A stretch of DNA of 64,000 nucleotides from Halorientalis pallida (GCF_004118325.1 NZ_RDFA01000007.1:62001-126000); one strand, 5' to 3'. Counted from the first letter of the stretch, positions 24,591 to 33,467 are shown. Notes: generated from the sequence alone by a model not told the origin. Made by a program: numbers and translations.

Positions 24591-25667
24591 ATGAGTGATG
24601 ATGTTGCGTGGGTTTTCCCGGCCTTTGGCCACTCGGTAAACGACGAAGGTGGCGATTTTGGTCACCCGTCCCACCGTGGGTTCCAGCGAGCAATCGAGGC
24701 CGAACCGGTGTTGTTTCCCGATGCCGACTTTTCACCGGTCGCCGGGACTTTCCTCGAACCGTATCTTGCTGCCCGGAAACTCGACATTCTGCAGTACGAT
24801 ACGTTCGTGCTGGAAAACGCCGACGCAGTGTATGCCACACCGTTTATCAGGGACCAATATCCCGACGCCACGATACTCCTCCTGGCTGCACACCGGATGT
24901 TTGGGCTCGAAAGCTACGACTTCAGTGACGACGACTTTCCGACCAGTATTCTCCGGCCGGCAGAACGGTACCTCGACTCGAAAATCGTTCGCCGACTCAT
25001 TAGGAAACACGTAGATGGCGTTCTCACGATCTCGGAGTTCGTCTCGGAGTACGTTTCCGAGTTCGTCGGCGACACCCCTCGAAGAACGGTGTATCCGTAC
25101 GTGCAACCGGAGTTCGCTTCGGAACTCGACGCTCTGGAGACGGACGTGGATGGCTGTCACGCCGTCACAGTCTGTGAAGCGAGAGATCACAAGGGCGTGG
25201 ATATGCTCGTCCGTGCGTGGCCGTCGGTCCGTGACCGTTTCCCCGATGCGACGCTGGACGTGATCGGCGACGGCCATCCCGACCGCTATGGTGACGTGCC
25301 GGGGATTTCGGTTCGTGGATTCGTCGAAGACCTCGCCGACGAGTACCGACGGGCCGACCTCTACGTGCATCCGGCCAGAGCCGATGCGTTCGGTGTGACG
25401 GTTATCGAAGCGATGCGTGCGGGAACGCCTGCGATCGTGACTGATACTACGGGATCAAGAGATGTCGTTTCCGAGATCGCCGACGAATTATCTGTCGAAC
25501 CGTCCGAGAACAGTCTCTCTCAGGGCATCTGTTGGTACTTCGAACGTTCAGTCGGGAATCGGCGTGAGCTAGCTGAGCGAGCGAAACGAGCTTCAACATC
25601 GTTTACCGAAGGTGAGCAACTGGATTGTTTCGGAGAAAAATATGATAATCTCACAACGGTTATATGA
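24591..25667 (+). CDS. Glycosyltransferase family 4
   Basis: A 358-residue GT4 enzyme, a diverged copy of the one at 22272. It has VYPYVQPEFASEL, 'AVTVCEARDHKGVDMLVRAWPSV', 'DLYVHPARADAFGVTVIEAMRAG' with the EX7E donor site, and PAIVTDTTGSRDVV. The N terminus (MSDDVAWVFPAFGHSVNDEGG) is unusual for GT4 and lacks the common glycine-rich loop. The ATG at 24591 has a GATGAGG ribosome site about 8 nt before it and is preferred over an in-frame TTG at 24564. It is followed after 29 nt by the third short AlkP gene and very likely shares its transcript. Confidence 0.87.
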   Translation: MSDDVAWVFPAFGHSVNDEGGDFGHPSHRGFQRAIEAEPVLFPDADFSPVAGTFLEPYLAARKLDILQYDTFVLENADAVYATPFIRDQYPDATILLLAAHRMFGLESYDFSDDDFPTSILRPAERYLDSKIVRRLIRKHVDGVLTISEFVSEYVSEFVGDTPRRTVYPYVQPEFASELDALETDVDGCHAVTVCEARDHKGVDMLVRAWPSVRDRFPDATLDVIGDGHPDRYGDVPGISVRGFVEDLADEYRRADLYVHPARADAFGVTVIEAMRAGTPAIVTDTTGSRDVVSEIADELSVEPSENSLSQGICWYFERSVGNRRELAERAKRASTSFTEGEQLDCFGEKYDNLTTVI

Positions 25668-25682
25668 ACCATAACTGTAACT

Positions 25683-25688
25683 GGAGGT
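25683..25688 (+). promoter_or_regulatory. Strong Shine-Dalgarno site before the AlkP gene at 25697
   Basis: GGAGGT lies 8 nt before the ATG at 25697, a perfect match to the 16S rRNA tail. This is rare among the mostly leaderless genes here and fits a downstream position in an operon. Confidence 0.65.
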
Positions 25689-25696
25689 AAGACTGT

Positions 25697-26614
25697 ATGA
25701 TCAAAGACCTGAAAGAGAAGTGGTCCCGGTTACAGCTGCCACTTGAGAACTGGGGCTGGCGGGGGTATCCGATGGTCGCTTCGATGTGGTTCCACAGGTG
25801 GTACAACCAGGATATCTCGGAGACAAGTATCTGGGACCGCGACTGGGACCTGCTGGTGGTGCTTGACGCCTGTCGCGTCGACTGGATGAACGCCGTTGAA
25901 TCTGAATATTCGTTCGTCGACGGTGTCGACTCGGTCTGGTCTGTCGGTAGTCACTCCGAGGAGTGGCTAAAGGACACGTTCGCCGATGGTCCGGATCACG
26001 AACTAGAGCGAACCGCCTACGTTTCCGCGAACCATTTCGTTGACAAACATATTAGCCCGGAACGTCTGGCCGCTTTCGACAACGTAAATAACTATCTCGG
26101 AGCCGACTCCGACCACGTCGTGGCACCGGCCCATATGGTAACGGATCGTGCTGTCGACGTTGCACGATCGAGTTCCTTCGACCGACTTGTGGTCCACTAC
26201 ATGCAACCGCACAAGCCGTTTTTCGAGCAGGTGGGTGACAGACGCGACGTAGAACCAGTGGAGTGGTCCATCGGGCGAGAGTTGTATCACAACTACTTCA
26301 GAGGGGATATCACCAGTGACCAACTCAGTGATGGATTCGTCGACAATCTCCGGTACGCGCTGGACGAGGTGTACACACTATTGGAAAATGTCGACGCTGA
26401 AAAGGCAGTTATCACTGCCGACCACGGACAGGCGCTCGGTGAGCGGTTCCTCTGGGATCACAGTCCGGGAGTCAGGCATCCCGTGGTTCGTCGAGTCCCG
26501 TGGGTTGAGACAACTGCGGTCGACCGTGAGACTCTTAAACCCACGAGTTACGAGCAGTCGACTGATGACGAAAATACCGTAGAAGAGCGGCTTGAACATC
26601 TCGGTTATCGTTGA
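25697..26614 (+). CDS. Short AlkP-superfamily (sulfatase-like) hydrolase
   Basis: A 305-residue paralogue of the proteins at 17096 and 23537, the most diverged of the three. It keeps WDLLVVLDACRVDWM (metal Asp near 57), VHYMQPHKPFFE, ITADHGQALGE and a final LEHLGYR. The nucleophile region reads SVGSHSEEWLKDTF with Ser in place of Thr. The final metal-binding H-P-M-H seen in its paralogues is replaced by 'GVRHPVVRRVPW', so one metal ligand may differ. It comes 29 nt after the GT4 gene and has the best ribosome binding site in the region. Substrate unknown; it probably edits the same glycan or lipid intermediate as its partner transferase. Confidence 0.77.
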   Translation: MIKDLKEKWSRLQLPLENWGWRGYPMVASMWFHRWYNQDISETSIWDRDWDLLVVLDACRVDWMNAVESEYSFVDGVDSVWSVGSHSEEWLKDTFADGPDHELERTAYVSANHFVDKHISPERLAAFDNVNNYLGADSDHVVAPAHMVTDRAVDVARSSSFDRLVVHYMQPHKPFFEQVGDRRDVEPVEWSIGRELYHNYFRGDITSDQLSDGFVDNLRYALDEVYTLLENVDAEKAVITADHGQALGERFLWDHSPGVRHPVVRRVPWVETTAVDRETLKPTSYEQSTDDENTVEERLEHLGYR

Positions 26615-26636
26615 CAATGCATCTTATTTATTGACA

Positions 26637-26643
26637 ACTTTTT
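26637..26643 (+). terminator. Possible T-tract terminator
   Basis: An ACTTTTTGC tract follows the AlkP stop by about 25 nt in AT-rich DNA, with no stem. Archaeal termination often uses such T-runs. It is also just past the end of the convergent frameshifted gene. Confidence 0.25.
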
Positions 26644-26664
26644 GCATCCGATATGTCGAATTGC

Positions 26665-27526
26665 CTATCGACGTAATCGAAGTCGGGTGAGTTTGATAGC
26701 GAATAACTTCAACTGCTGCTTTACACCCCCGAATTCAAGCTGACTATAGGCATCAATGTCATACAGTTTACGATAGACAGTCGGGTTGATAACATACTTA
26801 AGTTCGTTTATTCGGTGGTAGTGAAGAACACGTGTATCAGATGGGGTCCAAAGACGCTGCGGGAGCAAGAAATTATAAGATTCAGGGAGTGAAAGCGTGT
26901 TGAAATCAGTCGAGAGGATAGATAACGCCATCTGGTCCAAGAAAAATTCATCAGGAAAGTCCTTGTGGAGGCTCTCTGACAAATTAGCATACTTTTCAAA
27001 AAAACGAGTCTGTTCTTGAGAATACTGCACCACCGTTCCAGTAGGGGATTATCGGTTCCTTGTCGACCGTCGACCGCATCGTTTCCTCTGGATAAGTCGT
27101 ATTGGTGGATTCGTATGCTTGTCGGAGTGTTTCCTCGTCGAGGCCGACACGTTGGTAGTGAAAGTCAGCAGGCTTGACCGCGAGTTCCGCGTCAGTCTCT
27201 GTGAACCTGTCTAACTCTTTCAGAACCACTGTGTCCGTGTCAAGAAGGGCAACCCATTCATTGGGACCTGCTTGGTCAACCGCGACCAGTCCAGTCGCAT
27301 GAGCTGCACTTAGCGGGTAGTCCGGTATAGTTGGGGGCTCGTGGTAGAGCGTTGATAGAGATTCAATTTCACGCTGTTTGCAGTCGGAGAGTTCGACCCA
27401 CTCATCAAGTGGACAGTTTACAACGATTTCGTCACGGGTTGCCGATGTATATTTGTGGAGAGAGCGGAGTTGGCAGATCGCCATATCGGCGAGATCCCCA
27501 TCGCCCGCTGTAATCCCGTAAATCAC
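26665..27526 (-). pseudogene. Frameshifted glycosyltransferase (nucleotide-diphospho-sugar transferase type)
   Basis: Two minus-strand frames make one protein. Frame one runs from the ATG at 27526 through 'NEWVALLDTDTVVLKEL' (a DxD metal motif) and 'VDKEPIIPYWNGGAVFSRTDSFF', then hits TGA at 26996-26998. Frame two carries straight on as FEKYANLSESLHKDFPDEFF to a stop at 26665. The switch lies in a run of seven T (minus strand, 27003 down to 26997); removing one T joins the frames as DSFFEKYANL without loss. The restored protein is about 286 residues with a GT-A fold of the GT8/DUF-type putative sugar transferases. It is either a pseudogene, a sequencing error or a slippage site. Lower GC than its left-hand neighbours. 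Confidence 0.75.
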
Positions 27527-28113
27527 GTCTTGAAAGTAAATATAGTTGGCATTTTATTCTTTACTATGGGGCGCTCGGAACATTCGTTGAAGTCACGTCG
27601 GTTGAGCCATTGACCGGCCACGCACTCTCATCGTCGGGCACGCGGTTTGCGACGCATTAGTTGTTGCCTCCGTTGTGTCCTTCGCCCAATGACACGTCCG
27701 TGTTCCGGGATGAGACCTTGGTGCGTGTAACGGTTACGCCAGTCGTCTTTGATTCTGAGATGGGGGTGCCGTGCGCGACCATTCTCACCTGCTGTTTCAG
27801 CGTAGATAGTGTCTGATCACTAGGATTTCAACAGAGCCATATCTCCTAATTCACGTGCCACCGGTTTCAAAGCAGGATTTTCATAGATCACTCTATAGCA
27901 CTCTATAACGCTTGTCCGACTATTTGTAGTGCTGTTTTAACGAGATCAAGTAACGCCACTCACCGCCCTTTCAACCTCATTTCCTCAAACTTTCACGGAG
28001 AAATCCTGTCGCTGTCTTCCATATTCAATAAAACGGATTCAACAAGCTTCTAATATAATTGTCGCAAATTTGACCATATATTTAACAAACCGGAGTGCGA
28101 TTACACGAAGAAG
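27527..28113 (-). mobile_element. Gene-free stretch with decayed ORF and possible insertion-sequence end
   Basis: No intact gene is seen in these 587 bases. On the minus strand a start-less open frame from about 27817 to a TGA at 27628-27630 reads a believable protein fragment (for example RARHPHLRIKDDWRNRYTHQG), the tail of some lost gene that I cannot name. Directly beyond it, at 27822-27838, the minus strand reads GGCTCTGTTGAAATCCT, which resembles terminal inverted repeats of IS6-family elements. The opposite end is not found. A 10-bp direct repeat (CACTCTATAG/CACTCTATAA) lies at 27890-27909. Confidence 0.35.
28071..28083 (+). promoter_or_regulatory. TATA box for the beta-helix gene
   Basis: ACCATATATTTAA is centred about 37 nt before the ATG at 28114, which leaves room for a leader of about 10 nt; a GAAGAAG run just before the ATG may serve as ribosome site. 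Confidence 0.45.
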
Positions 28114-29907
28114 ATGGTTGAAAAAACGCCGAACCACGGACTTAATATTTACAGCGAGGGAGACACTGATTGGACTCACTCGCCGGATATGCGGGCTATT
28201 GAGAAACGTCTTGTTATCCGCGATCAAGAATCGAACCTCAGTAATTATACGGCACACGAAGGGGCAATCTTTATAGCAGAAGATACCGGGGCAGTCTACG
28301 ATGCTAAGCAATCATCGTGGACACGTGCATCACGGGAATTCGAATCTATCGAAGTGAGTGATGCAACTATAACAAAGTCGTTGACCTATCCTGATGGATC
28401 AACGACGACAGATAGCCCTCGGGGAACCGGGACAGAGTCATTCAAAGAAACAGTCGCAGGAATCGTCTATATTGATCAAAGTGGGGATTACGTTGCGGAG
28501 TCGTTCGTTACAAATAATGGCCCTTTTAGTGGTACCGATGCAGGCGCTGTGATTCAGTCTCTCCATGATGATATTCTCAACAACGGGGCGACTACAATCA
28601 CAGGCACCGATGTAATCGGAAAGATCATCTTCGGCACTGGCACCTACACGTTCGACACGCAGGCAACGATTACTGCCGATGGGGTCAAACTTCACGGACA
28701 GGCGGACTACGAATGGAATAAGGAAGGCACAACAATGTTCCAGCCTTCCTCTGATTTCCCGACGAATCCAGTCCAGGGAATGATACGGGTCGAAGGAAAC
28801 GCATGTTCAATTGAAAATATCACGTTTGGATTTGCGGACCGGGACGTATACGGAATCCATATCTGGGATTCCGATCGACATACACTCAGAGGGATAACCA
28901 ACGAAAGTATTGGGCCAAACGGTGAGGGTCTTCGCGTGTCAGGAAGTTATCAGTCAACGATGCGAGACTGTCAGTTTCGACAGGCCCACTTCAGGATCAA
29001 CCAAGTCACCAATAAGAACCCGAACAACACGATTATCGACAATTGCATGTTCCAGCACTCGAACTCTGGAGTAGCACCGCTCAAATATGCAGGGAACGGA
29101 AATGAGGTCCGCGGGTGCCGAATTAATCAGGGAGACGAATTTCCTGCCGACCCAGGAGTAGCTGGAATCGCTTCGTCTCCCTCTGGGCCGTCGAAAAATT
29201 GGGTATTTACCGACTGCAAAATCTTCGGCAGTAACAGTGGCGGGAATATGATTGAGGGGCGAAGTTTGTTCTTTAATGGCTGCACCTTTGGTGGGGGCGG
29301 AGACGCGATATTCGATAATCTACAAGGAACAAACGTAGTTGGCTGTATATTTAACATTAACCACGAAGTACTCAAGTTTGACGGTAGTGACAATCAATTC
29401 AACAGAGCAGTATTTACGGGGAATAACGTGAATGCATGTAATAGCAGTGGTAATGCTGCCTTCGATACGGTAAGTGGAAATGGTAATAACGATCAGGTGG
29501 TTATTTCTGGCAACGTATTCCGTGGTGGTGGCAACTACGATCTTGATCTTGACCCTAAGGCATTACGGAGTGGCCAAATTACCGGAAACTACTGTATGAA
29601 TGGGATCAATGAAAATTGGGGCGGGAACTACAACGTGAAAGTTACAGAAAACTGGGGCCATAATCCGGTTGGATATCAGGGTCGGAGTCAACCATCTCTG
29701 CCCTCTGGAACAAATGATGGTACAGGTAACTTCTACGGCCAACCCGCAACGGTGACTCATGATGGCGGGAAGGGAATCAAGATTACAGATGGGGACGGGA
29801 ACGACTACACTTTGGATTCTACTCCGTCAACATTCGCTGTACCTCGGTTTGGGACGATAACGTTCACACAGAGTGTGCCCTCTGCGTGGGATTGGTGGTG
29901 GCACTAA
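28114..29907 (+). CDS. Right-handed beta-helix protein, tailspike/pectate-lyase-like
   Basis: A 597-residue protein. Residues 1-75 form a distinct head (SPDMRAIEKRLVIRDQE, then 'AHEGAIFIAEDTGAVYDAKQSSW') that resembles capsid- or tail-attachment domains of virus structural proteins. From about 150 to 530 there are many short rungs rich in Gly, Asn and small hydrophobics (for example NNTIIDNCMF, GNGNEVRGCRI, NWVFTDCKIF), the pattern of a parallel beta-helix as in pectate lyases and phage tailspikes. The C terminus is a small beta domain ending WDWWWH. There is no signal peptide or membrane segment. GC is low and Asn content high, unlike core haloarchaeal proteins. It may be a viral glycan-binding or depolymerising protein, or a host epimerase/lyase; no catalytic motif is certain. 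Confidence 0.65.
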   Translation: MVEKTPNHGLNIYSEGDTDWTHSPDMRAIEKRLVIRDQESNLSNYTAHEGAIFIAEDTGAVYDAKQSSWTRASREFESIEVSDATITKSLTYPDGSTTTDSPRGTGTESFKETVAGIVYIDQSGDYVAESFVTNNGPFSGTDAGAVIQSLHDDILNNGATTITGTDVIGKIIFGTGTYTFDTQATITADGVKLHGQADYEWNKEGTTMFQPSSDFPTNPVQGMIRVEGNACSIENITFGFADRDVYGIHIWDSDRHTLRGITNESIGPNGEGLRVSGSYQSTMRDCQFRQAHFRINQVTNKNPNNTIIDNCMFQHSNSGVAPLKYAGNGNEVRGCRINQGDEFPADPGVAGIASSPSGPSKNWVFTDCKIFGSNSGGNMIEGRSLFFNGCTFGGGGDAIFDNLQGTNVVGCIFNINHEVLKFDGSDNQFNRAVFTGNNVNACNSSGNAAFDTVSGNGNNDQVVISGNVFRGGGNYDLDLDPKALRSGQITGNYCMNGINENWGGNYNVKVTENWGHNPVGYQGRSQPSLPSGTNDGTGNFYGQPATVTHDGGKGIKITDGDGNDYTLDSTPSTFAVPRFGTITFTQSVPSAWDWWWH

Positions 29908-30072
29908 ATTTCCTGTTGATAGACTTTTAAATAGCGGATTTGTCTCTGCCTCCAATCTTTTTGAAGGCCTTTTCGTCCATAGGCTATAATTCAAAACTAA
30001 ACTAGTATTATTTAAATCAGACTTGTCTAACTTTCTTATGAGTCACTCTACACACCGTCAACTTGTAGTAGG

Positions 30073-31356
30073 ATGGTTGAGAGATATTACTTGCCCATGA
30101 CGATAGATCAAGATTCTCATCCCAATATTGTAATGGTGACTATTGACAGTCTGCGTGCAGACCACTGTGGTTTCATGGGTTATGAAAAAAACACGACCCC
30201 AATGTTAGACCGCATGGCGAATGAGGGGATGGTATTTTCAAATGCATATGCCCCAGGTTCTCGGACACCTCACTCATTACCCAGTATGTTCACAGGAGAG
30301 TACCCAGATTCTGTATTGGGTCATGTCAACGGAATGGATGACACTCAGGAAGACATATCTGGTCACATTGACAGACACGTGACGATTCAAGACCAACTCT
30401 CGGATCTCGGTTACGAAACTGCTGGATTCACGCCCAACCCTTGGACATCGGAATATTTCGGTTTCGGACGAGGTTTTGATCATTACCAGGACTTTATGGA
30501 CGAGGATAGGTCAGAAAAGATCTGGGAACGGATGATTGCCGGTAGGGGATCAAAGACGATCGCTGGGGTCCGTCTTTTGATGAGCTGGCTACAGCGGGCT
30601 AATACATTCAAAGCGTGGGAGCACTTTTATGATAATATTACGCAATGGATAAGTGAGGCAAACGAGCCGTATTTTGTCTGGGTATTCCTCCTTGATGTCC
30701 ATTTCCCGTACCTTCCAGACCAGAAAGCGACTTCGCAGTCCCGGTGGCGGACGTATGAGGCAAACCTCAGACTATATCTTGAAAGTCAGCAAACGCCATA
30801 CAGTAATCGGGTTCACGATCAACTTGTGACTGCTTACGATGATTCAATCCGGTATACTGATCGGTTCTTAGAACGGATTGCATCAGATGTACAGGACGCT
30901 GTTATTGTAACGACCGCCGATCACGGTGAGGCATTTGGGGAGCACGGCACCTACGGGCACCATGATCAACTATATAAACAAAACGTACATGTCCCTCTTG
31001 TGATATGGGGTAACGGCCCAGGAGAGACCGTTTCGGCACCGTTTTCATTGCGCTTGTTGCCAGAGCTTTTGAATACAATTGCAATAGGTGGTGACGTGGC
31101 AACGGTAGCAAAGGACACTGCAGGTAGTATCGCTAGCGGCGGTGACAAACTAAGAATTAGCGGGAAAAACTGGCGGTTCATTCAACGATCTGATGGAGAT
31201 GATGAAGTACGACTTACGACAGACGATGGAGCACGGGTAGACGATCTTGAGACTATTAATCTCTGTCGTCGTCTTCTTGATGGCTGGATGGAACACCATT
31301 CAGAGTGTGGCCGTATTAAGAATGCAATCTACGATATAGAACATCATGAAATATAA
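30073..31356 (+). CDS. Sulfatase-like AlkP-superfamily hydrolase, long form
   Basis: A 427-residue enzyme of the sulfatase/phosphodiesterase clan. The N-terminal motif NIVMVTIDSLRADHCGFMGY carries the first metal Asp. The nucleophile region is APGSRTPHSLPSMFTGEYP: where sulfatases have C/S-x-P-x-R this has Thr-Pro-His-Ser, so formylglycine formation is not expected and Thr would be the nucleophile. TTADHGEAFGEHGTYGHHDQLY gives the Asp-His metal pair and further His ligands. 'VPLVIWGNG' follows as in arylsulfatase-like proteins. An ATG at 30097 is an alternative start. It is related to the two genes at 36975 and 38186 but has much lower GC, so they were probably acquired separately. No export signal. 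Confidence 0.83.
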   Translation: MVERYYLPMTIDQDSHPNIVMVTIDSLRADHCGFMGYEKNTTPMLDRMANEGMVFSNAYAPGSRTPHSLPSMFTGEYPDSVLGHVNGMDDTQEDISGHIDRHVTIQDQLSDLGYETAGFTPNPWTSEYFGFGRGFDHYQDFMDEDRSEKIWERMIAGRGSKTIAGVRLLMSWLQRANTFKAWEHFYDNITQWISEANEPYFVWVFLLDVHFPYLPDQKATSQSRWRTYEANLRLYLESQQTPYSNRVHDQLVTAYDDSIRYTDRFLERIASDVQDAVIVTTADHGEAFGEHGTYGHHDQLYKQNVHVPLVIWGNGPGETVSAPFSLRLLPELLNTIAIGGDVATVAKDTAGSIASGGDKLRISGKNWRFIQRSDGDDEVRLTTDDGARVDDLETINLCRRLLDGWMEHHSECGRIKNAIYDIEHHEI

Positions 31357-31922
31357 TATCGGCACTGTTTATTTCTGCTTCCCGGCGAGTGTTCATCCGT
31401 CAAGCGCTTGATTCGGTCGTTGGTGGTTGTCAATGGTATCTAGGGCAGAGTAACAACTGTTTCGCGCTCTGGCGACTACTCTGCCACAATGAGTGAAAGC
31501 GGTTGATCTACATCGCGACTGACTTGAATAATTCCTTTATTGTGGTTCCTGATCTGGTAATTGAGTCGACCCTCAACTCATGATGAGCCAAAGCAGTCAG
31601 ACAGCCGCCAGCGACGACAAGAAACACTCTATCGCCGACATTGCGCTTCTCGTTGATCGGTGCGTATGCCGCGGGGTCAGTCCTGTAACAGTTAAACACG
31701 TCAACGTCAAAGAATTACCGGCGACGATCTGGCCAGATTTCAGCTTCACCTCATCGAACCACTCTCAACTAGGTCTCGTTGAGGGGGTCTGCGAGTTGGA
31801 TGGGCACCTTGCTACGACATCCTACCTCTCAAACTCGCTTCGCTGGACAGTGCCAAACGGAGAAAGGAATATACTGTTTTAATAGTTAGTACGGACGGTT
31901 AAAATATGTCAATACATATTTT
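31357..31922. other. Gene-poor stretch between a sulfatase-like gene and the flippase
   Basis: 566 bases with no gene I can support firmly. It holds a 9-bp perfect inverted repeat (GGCAGAGTA at 31444-31452 and TACTCTGCC at 31477-31485, 24-nt loop) that could be a structured terminator or a mobile-element trace. A 99-codon open frame on the plus strand is listed separately. Base composition is higher in GC than the genes on both sides. Confidence 0.5.
31583..31882 (+). CDS. Hypothetical 99-residue protein, doubtful
   Basis: An open frame starting MSQSSQTAASDDKKHS and ending at a TAA at 31880-31882. The N terminus is polar, the middle contains 'DIALLVDRCVCRGVSPVTVKHVNV', and there is no recognised domain. 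It lies between two convergent genes with no clear promoter. It may be a remnant of a larger gene or chance. Confidence 0.2.
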   Translation: MSQSSQTAASDDKKHSIADIALLVDRCVCRGVSPVTVKHVNVKELPATIWPDFSFTSSNHSQLGLVEGVCELDGHLATTSYLSNSLRWTVPNGERNILF

Positions 31923-33467
31923 CTAATCCAATATCCGAATTGCCTGGCGGAATATGCTCAAATCGTACCCCATGTGATCTTCGAACCGAGACAACAACTC
32001 CTCATCCTCAGGCTCTATAGCAACTGTGGTGATTAATGGGACATACGCGACTCCGATCAGAATGATAACTAGTTCTGTAGGGAAGCCAATTATAGAAAAA
32101 GAGAAATATCCGATGAATGAGAGTAGCAAGACAACAACAATGGGCGAAAAAACTGAACGGGTAAATGGATGTATATCATGGCGCTTATACAGCACTGAAA
32201 CGCCAAGTGAATCACCAATTATAGTACTTATCGTCATCCCAACTGCAGCTCCAACGATCCCGAGGACAGGGACCAATAGTATGTTAATTACTATATTTAT
32301 CACACTTTCCACAGCCACAATCACTGAGATAATTTGATTGTCGCCAAGCGAAACCAGCGCCGACCCGTTTAGTCCCATCACAACAGCGAACAGATTACCA
32401 ATTAGGAGTACACGAAGGGCAGTTGCACCATCAATATATTTTTCACCAAAAAATATGCCAATAACCAAAGACGGTGCAAAAAAGAGGACAACAACCAAAG
32501 GCAGTACCACGATCGTCATTACCTTTGTAATCACTTGATAAGTTCGTCTCATCTCTACATTCTGATTCTTCTTATTCAGACGAGTAAGCATTGGGGGTAA
32601 CAGGAATCCAATTGATCCCAATACAGCTGTCACAATATTTCCCAACTGAAGCGCAATATTATATACACCGACCGCGGACGAGTCTATAAAATATCCTATC
32701 ATATATATGTCGACATTGGAATTGATAAATCCCATTCCCTGAGCAGCGATCAACGGCACAGAGAATGTGAGCACTGAACGGTACATTGAGGCTGGCGTTC
32801 CACTAAACGAAGGAAGTGTCTTTTTAGCGAGATATAATGCCAGCAGCGAGGCTACTATCACAGCGGATATTTGCCCTGCAACGGCCCCGAATGCACTGAA
32901 TCCTGCAATAACAAAGCCCGAGATGAATAGTAGCCTTACAAAGGGCTGAAATAACTGGTTTACATATGCATGCACTCTTGCATTGCGTGAACCGCGGGCT
33001 AATGAAACCGAAACACTCCTGAAGACAATAAACGGGATCCCGAATGCTGACACTCTAAAAAGAGGTATTAGGGACGCATCACTGAAAATTTGCCTTGCAA
33101 CGAATGGTGCAGAAAAATACACAAAGATAAAACTAGTAAGACTAGATATGGCAGCGATGACGATACCTGCTCGGATGACACCTTGTGCTTTCTCAGCAGA
33201 ATCTTCATAATGAGGTAATTCTCGCGTGAGTCCCTCATCCAGTCCTAATTTTGCAATAAGACCAGCGATGTTAACCACTGCAAGCGTGAGAACTACTTCT
33301 CCATACGCAGCCTCAGTAAGCAATTGTGCCATCACTATTTGTGTCAGAAAACCAAATCCTAATGAAATAAATTTACTCGCAGAAATAATCGCTCCTCCGG
33401 ATACAACGGTTGCTAGAGCGTCTGAAGTTGATTGCTTACTATCATCTGACCCGGTTTCCTCACTCAT
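31923..33467 (-). CDS. Wzx-type oligosaccharide flippase
   Basis: A 514-residue membrane protein with about 14 helices, the standard size and layout of the polysaccharide flippase (Wzx/MOP) family, which moves lipid-linked oligosaccharides to the outer face; AglR of Haloferax is a relative in role. Typical points: 'GGAIISASKFISLGFGFLTQIVMAQLLTEAAYGEVVL' at helix 1-2, 'LPHYEDSAEKAQGVIRAGI' in loop 2, and 'VGVYNIALQLGNIVTAVLGSIGFLLPPMLTRLN' in the middle. GC is among the lowest in the window. It would be the exit step for the glycan built by the surrounding transferases. Upstream of it on the minus strand, 42 nt away, is the DUF2206-like gene, probably co-transcribed. Confidence 0.9.
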   Translation of the reverse strand: MSEETGSDDSKQSTSDALATVVSGGAIISASKFISLGFGFLTQIVMAQLLTEAAYGEVVLTLAVVNIAGLIAKLGLDEGLTRELPHYEDSAEKAQGVIRAGIVIAAISSLTSFIFVYFSAPFVARQIFSDASLIPLFRVSAFGIPFIVFRSVSVSLARGSRNARVHAYVNQLFQPFVRLLFISGFVIAGFSAFGAVAGQISAVIVASLLALYLAKKTLPSFSGTPASMYRSVLTFSVPLIAAQGMGFINSNVDIYMIGYFIDSSAVGVYNIALQLGNIVTAVLGSIGFLLPPMLTRLNKKNQNVEMRRTYQVITKVMTIVVLPLVVVLFFAPSLVIGIFFGEKYIDGATALRVLLIGNLFAVVMGLNGSALVSLGDNQIISVIVAVESVINIVINILLVPVLGIVGAAVGMTISTIIGDSLGVSVLYKRHDIHPFTRSVFSPIVVVLLLSFIGYFSFSIIGFPTELVIILIGVAYVPLITTVAIEPEDEELLSRFEDHMGYDLSIFRQAIRILD

